From positions 4,923,001-4,987,000 of the forward strand of contig NC_092670.1 in NCBI RefSeq assembly GCF_964355755.1: a DNA stretch of 64,000 bases. The letters run 5' to 3'. The stretch comes from Antedon mediterranea (lineage: Eukaryota; Echinodermata; Crinoidea; Comatulida; Antedonidae). This document shows positions 26,400 through 38,029 of this stretch, piece after piece; the first letter of the stretch is position 1; each line of letters begins with the position of its first letter. The position numbers and the translations under genes are program-made. Under the pieces are notes generated by a model. That model searched no databases and had not been told where the DNA came from. It saw only the letters and a list, made by a program, of their open reading frames with translations.

Positions 26400-26527
26400 T
26401 CGGTCTACACTATCAAGTTTGACAAAAACAAATGTGTTGTGCCCAAATATACGGTACCGTAGTAATATGACGTCATCAAGTCAATTTATGGGCACATTCT
26501 TTGTCATATAAAGTTTGATAGTGAGAA
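26400..26527. mobile_element. MITE, third copy of GTCTACACTATCAA family
   Basis: The left end is CGGTCTACACTATCAAG and the right end TTGATAGTGAGAAC, the right being eroded. The interior motif GTGCCCAAATA is shared with the copy at 6566-6722 (as its complement). Confidence 0.6.
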
Positions 26528-27469
26528 CTAACCAACTCTATTGCGCATGCGTGCAACTAAAGGGTAGTTACGCCGTAAAATGCCTAGGGTTTTAATTAAA
26601 AAGTCGCTATCCAATATTATTTGAAAATTACCATGAAAATCTTAATGATGGTAGGACGTCTGTCTAATTATTAATCAGAGGGTTCCTGGTTAGAATCTTG
26701 GTCTGGACGATTAATGATTTTCAAATACTGATTTACGACAATCAACAAATTTATTGCAAATGAACATAACCTTTAACTAGTAAATTGTTTATAACTAATA
26801 AAATGGAAATGTATACAGTAATTTCCTGCCATAAATATGTTTTCAGGTAAGAAGGTTAATTGTGCAAATACTGTTAAGTTACCGTATTAATTATGTTTTG
26901 ATATAAAATATAGGCCTATGTATAAAAAATACATAATAACAAATGTTTCTTCACATGACAATGAGAGACAAGACATTTGTCCTATAAATATCACTATAAT
27001 CAGATTTTAATGTTATGTGTAACAACATTTATAAATGTAATGTATGAATCTGGGAAATACAAAGTTTTCGTTTAGTGCTCATTGAAAATTTTACCATTTT
27101 AAACAAACGATCCGATCCTATACACCCAACCTGCCCATTTCGCCAAACTAACCAGAATAAATCACGGTTAATCTCTCTGTATATAATTACTATAAAAACG
27201 TTTCTTTTCTCTGAATTGCAGAGAACTTGAAGATGTTCCCGTCAAATTACTGTCAACCTCTCACTACTGTAGTTATAATAATGACCTGTCGTCAAAAAGA
27301 TGCCCATAAACATCTGAATAACTGATTTATCATTACTAAACGTCATGTGCACATCTACAGATATCCATCTGCTTACCAAGATTGGTAGAAATTCTGTAGA
27401 AGGATATTAATGACATTCATAGGGCGGATCACACAATCAGTATTTAATATTATGTATTATGAATCTGAC
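26528..27469. other. intergenic stretch
   Basis: Possible old tRNA-like SINE head around 26655-26710 (GGTAGGACGTCTGTC ... GGTTCCTGGTTAGAATC). Otherwise nothing is recognised. Confidence 0.3.
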
Positions 27470-27640
27470 GTGTGACACCAAGGATAACCCACTAAGTTCT
27501 TCGGTAATTGTTTACGATGGGGTTCTTCTGGTGTTTAATTGGGTAGTACACCAGGAGGCTGAGAGTGTACGGCTCGTTGGAGCACACGAAGAGGAACCGA
27601 TGAGATTCGAACCCTGGACCACCAAAGGAAACTATAATAT
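27470..27640 (-). mobile_element. tRNA-derived SINE, minus strand
   Basis: The minus strand has the B box GGTTCGAATCTCATC (complement of 27601-27615), preceded by TGGTGGTCCAG. It is followed by CGTACACTCTCAGCCTCCTG and a body running to about 27480. This is a typical SINE head-to-body order. The A box is weak. Confidence 0.5.
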
Positions 27641-28511
27641 TTCACGGATAAACGTACAACATAGTAGCTACATACCAAATGGAAACATTTAAAAATAAAA
27701 TTCGTATTAAGATTAAAAATCAATCGATGGAGAAATCGATGGAGAAGAAGAAAAAAGAACAAAAATATACGAGCAAATTAAGAAGGAAGATTAAAAGGGG
27801 TAATGAGTAGAGTCAAGCGATCAAACAAAGACTAGAAGAAGGAAAAGGTGAATAAGTAGAATAAAATAATAATAACAGACATGAGATACTTTAGTAGACA
27901 AAATGATGAGAAGCAAAATGTGAAAAAACAAACAGAAAATATAGACTTAATAGAAGCGGAAAAAAATTATGTAGAAGAAACAATAAGACGAACATCAGAA
28001 ATATAGTAACACTAAAACTAAATAGCAAGGAATACACTAACATGATATTAACATGCATAATGTAAGTAGTTAATGTGTGACATAAACAAAACGGCTGAAT
28101 AAAATATATATCTTAAAATAATCACTCTCGAAGTGAAATTTTCTTTTTGACTGATGTTATTTGGAAAACTTTTAAAGAGTCTAATCAAGGCATTCTATCC
28201 CGGAATTATCATTTAAAAAAACGTTTTTATATGTAATTCGCAATTTATTTATTGCATTATCGATAAGGCATACAATCTTCCCAAGGCAGTGATTCATTTT
28301 TATTATTTTTGCTAATAAAGTCGAATTTTGATTAGATTGGTTTTGGTGTGGATTAATCTATTACACGTGTTATTTTTTTAATCGAATACAATATATTTAA
28401 TATAAACTAAGATCGTCGGCTTTGTACATTTCACAACTAATTTCATATGGTAATGGCATGTAGATGAGCCCCATTAGTTATCGTGTCTTAGAAGTGATCT
28501 GGGGATTGCAT

Positions 28512-28727
28512 TTAATTTGAAAACCATAAGTCAACAAAGATTGTGATGAATATTGCTATCAGCAAGTATATGAAACGATGCCAACGATTTGTTACTGGAT
28601 ATGTGTCTGCTAAGAAGTTTTTTTGATACGCAGCATCTGATTGGTCACTATCAGCAATAGTTATCATCCAATGGGGATTTGTTTCTAGCGTTGGTGTTGA
28701 TGGTAGTGGATAACTCCCACGGGTTTT
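28512..28727 (-). CDS. possible terminal exon of an unrecognised membrane protein
   Basis: A 72-74 codon open stretch ends in TAA at 28512. Composition is protein-like: Pro/Thr-rich start (YPLPSTPTLETNP), acidic middle, then a 17-18 residue hydrophobic segment (FIYLLIAIFITIFVDLWF) right before the C terminus, as in tail-anchored proteins. There is no ATG at its head (the frame opens at TTG). Read as an exon it could start after the weak acceptor TTACTTTGAG. I do not recognise a family and chance is quite possible. Confidence 0.2.
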   Translation of the reverse strand, partial: KTRGSYPLPSTPTLETNPHWMITIADSDQSDAAYQKNFLADTYPVTNRWHRFIYLLIAIFITIFVDLWFSN

Positions 28728-28840
28728 TCGTCTCAAAGTAATTAGTCTTCACATACAGTCGTCTCAGAAGGATTACAATGACGTGTCCCGATGATAATTA
28801 ACGCAAGGGTCAGAGAATACTCAGGGGATTGGCTGAATTC

Positions 28841-28950
28841 GCTTAAATACAGCACCAGTTGATGTGTTAGGCAATCAATAGAGTTCTAGTCAACAAGCGA
28901 AACAGACGAAAAGTCAGCCCAAGGAAATAACAAGTAAATCAACAAAAAAG
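28841..28950 (+). promoter_or_regulatory. candidate promoter and 5'UTR exon of gene 2
   Basis: A TATA-like CTTAAATA at 28843-28850 lies about 100 bp before a consensus donor, AAAAG|GTAAGT, at 28950/28951. The next good acceptor, TTTCATTACAG, ends at 29718, eight bases before the gene 2 ATG. A noncoding first exon of roughly 28870-28950 spliced to 29719 is therefore a coherent model. Confidence 0.45.
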
Positions 28951-29726
28951 GTAAGTGGCATAACTGTTTGTTTAAAGTGGCATCTTTCAAACGTAGATTA
29001 ACACCCTAGCATTTCTTGAATTACAGAAAAACTATTAGCATACGGTAAAAATTAAAAAATAAGCCTACAGTATAAAATTCAGGGCTTTTTCAAAACAAAG
29101 TCTAGTTATAGTATAGTGCTTTATGTTAACTCATAATAATAAACCGCTTTCTTGTGTTGCTTTCATTTTTAAAAGGATCCTCATCCGATTAACTATAAGC
29201 TTACGGAGCAACAGAAATATCTTAGATATCTAAAATATTAATTACTTCATAAAAGCGCGGTTGTAAAAAGAATTTTTATTGACTATTCTAGTGACTTCTT
29301 AAAACTAATTGAATTCGGTCTTAATTTATAGGCCTTCATTTGATCATTTATAGTATCCTTCTTAATAACTTTGCTTCAAGTAATTTATTAATGCAATATT
29401 AATTTAGAAACGTGAGATAAGTAGTATAGAATAGGAAAAAATAAATGCTCTGAATTGCATACAGGCGATATTACAACAAGTAGGTTTCAGTCACTAACCT
29501 CGTGTTACTCTTCTTTTTTTTACAAAAACCTGAACGTGTAATAAAATCATGAGATTTAAATCTTTTGCAGTTTAACTAATATTTAACGATGTCTGATAAT
29601 AATAAATAATAATAACCAATCAATTGGCAAGAAAACTCAGACGTGTATAGTGCTTTTTATTGAATGAATGATACAAATTTATTTAATAATTCCAGCAATA
29701 TTCTGGGTTTCATTACAGAAAAGAAA

Positions 29727-32626
29727 ATGAAGAACATTGTTGCGTCATGCGTAGCTGTCGTGCTAGTACTAGCTGTAGTAATGCCTGTACCATCAAAAGC
29801 ACAAACCACAGAAGATGTGACAGTAGATGAAATCTTCGCACGTATAGAAGACGATCTTTCAACGCTCTACTGCATCTATTACGGAGGATGCGGAAACGAC
29901 GGTAAACATTTTTTTTTTTATAAACATAATTTTTCTTTCTTAATATTTACACACACGCATCGTATAATAGCACAATTGTGAGAAGGGTTTGAACGCGTTC
30001 CACGCGCGCGTCTGTCTCGTGATACCAACGAGGCAGGAACTAGATCAACACAAACAGGAAACAAAATAGATAGTATAGGTTTATAGGCCTAACCAATATT
30101 ACATTAGCAATTATTATTATTACCGATAGGTCATTAATAGTACGCAGTGACCGCTATTATCCCTTTTTTAGCATAAACTTAGTACATGAGATCAGCAAGG
30201 CATGTTCCCGATAATTAGCTTTCGAAATGCATGACATGTATTTCTGTAGAAATTCACATTATTAGCTTAGTTTTATTGGCCTATTATCGACATAATTACG
30301 GATATTTTAGACTATGATCTTTATCCTCATTTGCTTTACGTCAATATTGACATTCGTTAAATGTTTACAAAAATATAAATAGGCCAAGTAGTTTGGAAAA
30401 AACAATATAGTGTATTCACTGAATGCTGTTGTGTTGAGTTGAGAGGTATGGGTTGGGGCGGTATATGAATTTTAAAGTCACTCCTCAATTTACCACAGAA
30501 CTTTCAAAAGATTGGAATACAGATATACTGTACAATTGTGGTAATGTACCTATTGTTACTCAATTCTTCCCTATGCTCATCTGCATTGCTGATAATATAA
30601 AAATATCTGTTCTAACTAATAGCCATATTATTAGTAGCCATCTACTATCAATAGCTAATAGCAAACTACCTACCAATGCGTCATTTACAAAATACATAAA
30701 TAACAATAATGTATAGTACATTATTACAAAAAAAAAGATTATATAAATTGGCTAAGTCGATACTAGGCAGAATATCATTTATTAATATATTAAAAAAAAA
30801 AAAATCAACTTACCTTAACCTTCCATTAGATTTAGTTAAGTTTCTTCTAGTTTAAATTGAATTGAATTTCGTCAGTCCATGGTAATGTTATACCATGGAG
30901 AAATAAACAAATTCTACATGGTTATACGCACAAGTAATGATTATCTTGTATTTACCAACCTTCAAAATAATTGCACATTCGGTGTATTTTCTGAAATTAA
31001 ATTAAGGACCAAAGTCGAATTATAAACTAATTAGTACGGTTCAGATATGAATACTATTGTTGGATTACTTTAATACGATTATCTATCTATTTAGTCTTCT
31101 CCACGTCTTTTGAATAATTACAGGTCACGAAAATAAATTATTCGACTCATTCATTATTGAAACATTAATTTTGATAAAATGTTTCATCAAATCAAGGACA
31201 GTAAATAACTAAAGTTCACAATGCAAACGATAGAATATTTTGTTTATAATATAATTACTATACATTAAATATCATGATGCCCTAAAGAAATTTAAAACAA
31301 AACTGTATACTGTTCTTTATTTGCCGTGAAACGATGTTTTAAAATGTTCTCTAAGACTTTGGATAAAACCAAATTTGAACAGATTTTGCATCCATATTTT
31401 TGCATCCATATTTTTGAATACCATATTATGGTATTCATTAATATAGGCCTACTGTAGGTGTGCTTTGAGACATTACAAAATGACGTAACAATATTATATT
31501 TTAAAAGCACGGTGTATCTCACATGGCCAATGATTTCACCCCTCATTTTTTTAAATCAGTTACATTTAAACGTGTTTTTTCTGTAAACGTAAACGGTTCA
31601 ATGAAATTAAATGAATAAGAGGAGGGTATTATGAATACATCTAACCATGACTCTTTCTGGAAGTTTCGAGTTAATTTACATTATCGCAATAAAAAGGAAA
31701 TTACAGGATAAATACGAATATTGATTACCGTTATTAACGAAAAACCCCGATGCAAAATCTGTTCAAATTTGGTTTTATCCAAAGTCTTAGAGAACATTTT
31801 AAAACATCGTTTCACGGCAAATAAAGAACAGTATACAGTTTTGTTTTAAATTTCTTTAGGGCATCATGATATTTAATGTATAGTAATTAGTCGGTAATGC
31901 ACTCAATTCAGAATACATGTATTAATTAAATGGTAGTGATTTATTAAGGTCTTGGCACGGTAATATTAAGGTAGTAGGAATTGTATTCATGCTTTGATAA
32001 TTATCTAGCAATCTACCGTTATAGGATTATGCCTATTTTTTTAATTAAAAATTAATCTCTTTAGCATTTTGTTTTTCTTTTTTTGTTGTGATAGATTTAC
32101 AATCATGGTCTAACTATATAGAATTGCATTTGTTTTAGTCAAGCATATTTCGTTTAACAATGTAGGCCTATATTATCTCTTCTTATACTTTTTGTTTATA
32201 CAAATATTATCATTTCTTTACACCATTTTGTATACTGTTTTAATTTGAAGAAAATAAATGTTACTTTGAATTGAATTGAATTAAATTTAACCAAATTTGT
32301 GTTTATTACTCTATCAATTTTTTTTTTATAAAATGCAAATTTGTCTGGCTGTTTTACTTCATCATTTTGCAATTATCCATTCATTTATTACCTCAATTAG
32401 TACTTTAATACTCACAGCATTGACATTTTTCTACATTTGGATTTATACACAACTCTACAACACACAACAGACACAGAAACTTTAAATTATGAACGGTTCT
32501 GTGTATATGTATGGACCTATATATTAGATAATTACAGGTCCATGTTATTTGTAGTCGCTTACTTTCTTAACGTTTTTTAGTCGCGTGGAAGCGACTCTAT
32601 AGTTCACTATGTCGGTCGGTTGGTCG

Positions 32627-32657
<31 letters not shown>

Positions 32658-34042
32658 GGTCTGTCTGTCGGTCTATCTGTCTGTCGGTCTGTCGGTCCGG
32701 TATCACTATGCGTTTTATCGCTTTCTGACCTTATCTTGATATCAGTTTAATCTAGCTAGGTCAATTTTTCACAGTATATTCCTTATGGCCAGGAATCAAT
32801 GTGGTTATGTTTTCACGGTGCGCAATAAAAAATTACGCGGTCTACGCACGATTTAACGAAATCACGTTTGTAATCATATCTTCACAACCATGAATCACAA
32901 TTAAATCAAATTTGGTACTCATAAATTTCAGGGCATAAATCATATGGCAATACAATTACGTGCGTAGCGCATGTAACGCATGCGTACGCGCGCTTAAAAT
33001 TTTCAAAATTTATTTTCGATGAAATAAGAGTACGTTTCAGGCAATTTAAAGCGTTTACAAAATTGCCATGAGTGCGCATATTTTTGCGCGCGCACTGCGC
33101 GTTAAATGTTTTTGCGCACTCTTTTTGCCCGATTTCTGTTTTCTTGACTTACTTTTCAACTCGAAATTACGTTATACGAGCACGTCAAAAGTGACAGGCT
33201 ACGCACGTGTAAATTAAAAAAATATAAATGTTTTTAAACATTTCAACATTTTTAAACATGTTCAGTAATTTCGGTCAGTATAGTTCACTATGTCGGTCGG
33301 TCGTTCTGTCTGTCTGTCGGTCTGTCTGTCGGTCCGGTATCACTATGCATTGTAGCACGCGACTTAATGGCTGTTGGCCTTGTTTTATATAATGTACCGT
33401 AGCTACTGTATTACCATTATCATTTATCAAATGCTTTTTGTGATAATAATTAAGAAAAACTATCAACTATCTTATCCTTCATCATTGTTTTTTATCATCA
33501 ATCTATAAAAAACTTTTCACATCTTGCCTTTTTTCTCCTTCCCCCCCCCCCTCAAATCATCTAGTTATAATACATATTATTATGTCTATTATTACTTACT
33601 ATGTTCAATTCAGTGTTCCCTTTTATAAACGGCTGTGCTAACAACAACAAAAATATTTCTGCAGCAATTAAATAATTAGATTAATGTACCTAGATTTAGG
33701 CCTATATCGTATTTAAACGAACCATCTCTAGATAAAGACTGTTTTCCGCCTTTCTATACTACTAGTAGGAAGGAGTACCGCTAATACATAATCTTCTATA
33801 GGATGTTCTTTTTGTTCTATACTTAAACCTTTATTATCCAATCCTAAATAAATGATCTGTTTTAAGAAATGTTAGATATTTTTCTGAATGAAAAATGAAT
33901 TTAGATAATGTTTTTGATTGTTCTTACAGATTCAATGGCAAAGAGAGCACGTATGGGAATTGCATCACTTGATAACCTTCGTAGCAGACAGAGTTTCAAA
34001 GGATTGAAAAATAAAATTCTAGGAAGCGCTGGCAAACACTGA
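29727..34042 (+). CDS. secreted neuropeptide precursor, sister of gene 1 (gene 2)
   Basis: Coding exons 29727-29901 and 33930-34042 (stop TGA at 34040), phase-1 intron (ACG|GTAAAC ... TTCTTACAG|ATTC). The predicted 95-residue precursor has a signal peptide (1 to about 25, core VVLVLAVVMPV) and an acidic spacer (TTEDVTVDE, IEDD) with two cysteines (C49, C55). Then come NDD-SMA-K-R (KR at 63-64) and the C-terminal peptide ARMGIASLDNLRSR...LGSA followed by G-K-H-stop. Gene architecture, intron phase and the N-D-x(2,4)-A-K-R junction match gene 1, so I read them as tandem paralogues 12.5 kb apart. Core alignment to gene 1 is weak (L-x-x-L ... K-G-L-K). No canonical GKR/GRR amidation site is present; amidation via Gly-Lys is possible. 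PDF-type assignment is weaker here than for gene 1. Confidence 0.75.
31252..31889. repeat. perfect 141-bp inverted repeat, 356-bp spacer
   Basis: 31252-31392 is the exact reverse complement of 31749-31889 as far as I can compare base by base; outer ends TAATTACTATACATT and inner ends GATTTTGCATC. It lies inside the gene 2 intron and would form a long stem in the pre-mRNA. It has no obvious target duplication, so inverted duplication is as likely as a transposon. Confidence 0.9.
32577..33395. mobile_element. TIR-like element with (GTCTGTCG)n subterminal minisatellites
   Basis: The left end (AGTCGCGTGGAAGCGACTC, then CTATAGTTCACTATGTCGGT) and right end (GTAGCACGCGACT) are inverted through AGTCGCGTG/CACGCGACT. 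A GTCTGTCTGTCGGT minisatellite lies just inside each end (32625-32700 and 33290-33340), with CTATAGTTCACTATGTCGGT repeated directly before both. The GC-richer interior 32824-33262 recurs at 50611-51008. No open frame is seen. Transposon class is not assigned. Confidence 0.7.
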
Positions 34043-35185
34043 AAAATAACTCAATACACTTCGGTAAGTACCGAATTGAGGCCGTACATTTAAAGAAAGT
34101 AAATGCCTTAAACAATGTTTATCTGTCATTTTAAATATGAACGTAATGGCCACTTCATGATCACACCATTATCAAATAAAGTTAGGTAAAATGATGGGTA
34201 AATAGGGTCTTGTAATTTTGTTCTGGTATACAAACATAGTTTTGTTGACGGAACTTACGGATTGACAAGAGTCAGCTGCCAAAGATGATTCCCATTACGT
34301 TCTGTGTTTAAGATAGAGCGGATTACAAAAACTAGAATGAATGCATTAGGCCTAGATATTAGTGTTTCAAGTCTTAAGAAATCTGACATAAACAAACATT
34401 AACGTTTAATCAAGTCAAACTTGGGGCATCTGTAAACGGAAATTCCCTGATTCCTAAAAGATTCTTCCAAAATAACAAGTTACTATACCGTATAAGACGT
34501 CTTAATACACATTACATTTACACCACACACCATAATTAGTACCTTGTTTTTAAACGGAAAGCAAAATTGCTCCGTCAACTGATTTTATAACAAAATATAT
34601 CAATCAAATCTGATATCCTCTGAAAACAGTAGACTAAAATGTTTAAAATAATAGGCCTAACATAACCATGGTATTTATGAAAACTAGGTCTCCCGTATGA
34701 CATCATCATCATCATCATACAACTTGCATCATCATCATACAACTTTCTATAATATACCGTGCATTTGTGTTTTATTTGCCATTGCTATTTACAAAAGGAT
34801 AAATGAAGAAACCAGACGAAGATCCTTTATCTAATTATCATTTCTTGTAAAGTGTTAATTTTCTTTCCTATGTAGATGAAAAACTATGGCGACCACGATC
34901 ACATTAGGAAAGAAGAAATGACAATTAAGATACAAATTAGTCATTAATTAGTCATCCATCATTAATATGCCAAACAAAAAGAGAACATAGGGATTATGAG
35001 TCACGATATTAATAACAACCATGACAATATTATTGCAAATTAATTAGGTATTTATTTAGTTTCTGAAGAAATACAAAGTAAACAGACATAAAGGTAAGAC
35101 CGACTGTAAAGACACCACTACGCGCAGTATTTTTGACGGAATTCCAGAACCGTTTGTAGCCTACCAATAAAATAAACAAAATGAA
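34043..35185 (+). other. gene 2 3'UTR, possibly spliced
   Basis: Twenty-one bases after the stop lies a consensus donor, TCG|GTAAGTA (34063/34064). An acceptor, TTTCTTTCCTATGTAG, ends at 34875, and overlapping AATAAA signals are at 35166-35176. A 3'UTR intron of about 0.8 kb containing a (CAT)n microsatellite (34702-34719) is plausible. The donor is close enough to the stop (under 55 nt) that nonsense-mediated decay would not be expected. Confidence 0.4.
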
Positions 35186-38029
35186 TTATCATTATAATGT
35201 TGTTCTTTTTTAGGTTTTTACAAGCATCTATATGTCATCATTAACATTATGGATCATCCGACTGTCTAATTACACACAAGCTTCAATCTGGCCGTTTTAC
35301 TTATCTTTGCCTTTATAAATGTGTATCTCTATTCGGGTTGTCAAAACTAACAAATCAACGCAAAATTGAACACTTATTCGCCAAACAGAACAATACGAGC
35401 ATAAAGAAGAGTTAAAATATAATACCGATGACGTCATAAAAACCTCCATTTTTGTTATGGACCAAAGAAAAATAATTATAGATGTGCAGACGATACAGAT
35501 TTTGCCACCCGTAATGTTGTATTTTGCATCGCTTGTAGCCTATCTCTAATTTCTCCCGCTGAATTTGTTGCAAACCCTTTAAGTTGTCTTAATTAAACGC
35601 TACTTAAATGTAAACATATCCCTTGCTTTATCGAAGTAGATTTTAGTAGTAGAAACCATATTATCCCATGATAGCGAAAAAAGAGTTAATTATTGTAGAA
35701 TGTAATACACATTGTATGCACAGTAAGAACAATCCTTCAGATAGATAAAAAGAACCATGATTCTAGAAAGGTAGATCAGATTTATAACTATTGTGTTTAT
35801 CATAAGTGTCCTTGTTATACTAAGACCTAATTCACTGTTTGTATCATGTTAAAATTTGTATATGAATTTATGGCCAGGCATTCAGATATAGTAAACGTGT
35901 GTATCCAAAAGATCGCATGCCGGCTTATTTATTATACGTTCTTTGTGCCTTCGGATGCAGCCCATAAAGATTTTATTTAGTAGTCCAATTAAATTGCATA
36001 ATGTAAAAGTAATTGTAATAAACACATGAAAATAACATTTTCTTTGTATCATGTTACTGTTTTTAGTAGTTATTGTTATCAATGTTTACGGGGGAGGATT
36101 GAGAATACAATTTAATAGTGTCGTAAGATACAGATTAAAAATATAGGCTTATAATTATAAACAATCGAAAGGAAATCTTTGCTTCTTTTAGTATCATTTC
36201 ACGACAGTAGGTTTGTGACGACCGAGGACTGACGACCAACCGAAGTCGACGTATTGCTGTAAACTCTTCACCAGAATGGGACAATGACTACGTTCTCTGG
36301 GTATAAATAAAGATTTTATCCATGAACTTGGTCGTGTGTGTCACTGTATAACTATAGCATACGTGACGTAATGTTACTTCTGTTTATTCAAATTGTTCAA
36401 ACATAACACAGACAAATGTAAGTGAAAAAGTGAAAGATTCGTTTCAGCAATAACGTTTAAAAATGTAAAATAAATATGCAGAGTAAGCAAATAATTTGTA
36501 ACAATTTGAGCCAAAACAAAATGATTTGAAATGATTTAAAGATCACTAAATTTTAAACATTGTGCGTAGATGGCGTTGATCGGTTTGTGGGCTTTTATTC
36601 TAGACGAAGATGAATGATAGTTAGAATGTATTAGCTTAATTGGCAATATTGATATTATCCCACACTGTAGTGTTGAACTGGAAATGGGAACTATTCTCTT
36701 TAGATTTGTATGTTGGATGCATATGTACATGAGGCACACGGCTATTTGCCATTATTATATAATGACACATGACTTGATTAAAATAAAGCTTCCTTATCAT
36801 TAACCTGTACGTTAAAATTCGTTAGCAGAACCTAACATTAACGTAGACTTGAATGGAGCGCGTGCCCCACACGTACTCCCTTCTGTCAACCCGGACCTAT
36901 ATTATGGAACTTTATCCTAAATACCATAATATAATAAATTGTTTTAAAACGTAATTTTCCATTCCATTCTTTTTTGGCAATTTTTGCGTTCTATACATAA
37001 TGGCGGCCGAAATAAACACGATTCTTGTTTTGGCATGCTATTGGGTGTTCTATTCCCGGCGGCATAAATAAACGACAGACAGTAGTACAAGGCACCCGTG
37101 ACTGGCTTAGTACCGTACCTAAGCCCATGTTTTATAACCCTAATAAACGAAGGCATATCAAAATGTTCGGCAGTTGAGCTCACCTCATAAACGTACTGGC
37201 GCTAGTTTCCGTTTCGCACCTGTTTTTATTTTCGACTTTCATTCGACTCCAAACTTGTTAAGTAAGTTATCGTGAATACCACACCTTAGAATTGGGCCTC
37301 ATAAGTACTTTATAAAGAAGAATCACATACAAATCACAAATAAATCCTTTATATTGATGATTTTACAGACGTGTTTCTCGCATACTGTTCGCGAATTTTG
37401 CATACTCGAATCAATATTTTCTCTTCTATGGAGTGCCAAAAGAGCAATAATAGTAAATGGTTAAAAACTGAGTGGAATGCGTCTAATTTTAATGCGTCTA
37501 TTATTGAAATATAAATCTAACACAGCATTTAACACAACATATTATTTTTCCAGGATTACCCAGATAAAAGAAAAACTTGTTTTACAATAATAAGAGTTGG
37601 AGAATTTAGGTTGTAGTTGAAAGTAGTATTCGTACTTGCATTTAGATACAATGACATAAGTATTGTTATTATACTTTATAAACAAATAGTAAGAAGGAAA
37701 ATAACTGACGTTACAATAACCCTGCAACAACCCATGGTTAAATACAGTATTATCGGTACCTAGAACAAGGAACAGACCACAGCAGTCTTTCTTGTATATA
37801 ATTTCACTATTGTAAACTAAATCATGTTTATAGTTTAGAAGCAATTAATAGAAAAGGTCAATAGTATTTGAATAGATGTGTATTTGAATATATCATGCAA
37901 CCACTTTATAATAAATAAAGCAATTTCCTTTTCTGCTGAAAACCAAACCAAACCTATACTTTCAATTACTATACAAACAATTTTCTTATTCTGAATACCG
38001 TAATTCAATAATTTAACATTTTTATTTAA
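35186..38029. other. intergenic stretch
   Basis: No gene is recognised. The open frames at 35882-36082, 36536-36739, 36944-37183 and 37542-37844 on the minus strand lack domains, signal peptides or splice context and are taken as chance. Confidence 0.35.

Noticed and set aside
29664-29726. Earlier ATG adding 21 residues to the gene 2 precursor
   Set aside because: It would bury the signal peptide and read through a strong splice acceptor (TTTCATTACAG ending 29718). The ATG at 29727 places the hydrophobic core at the N terminus.
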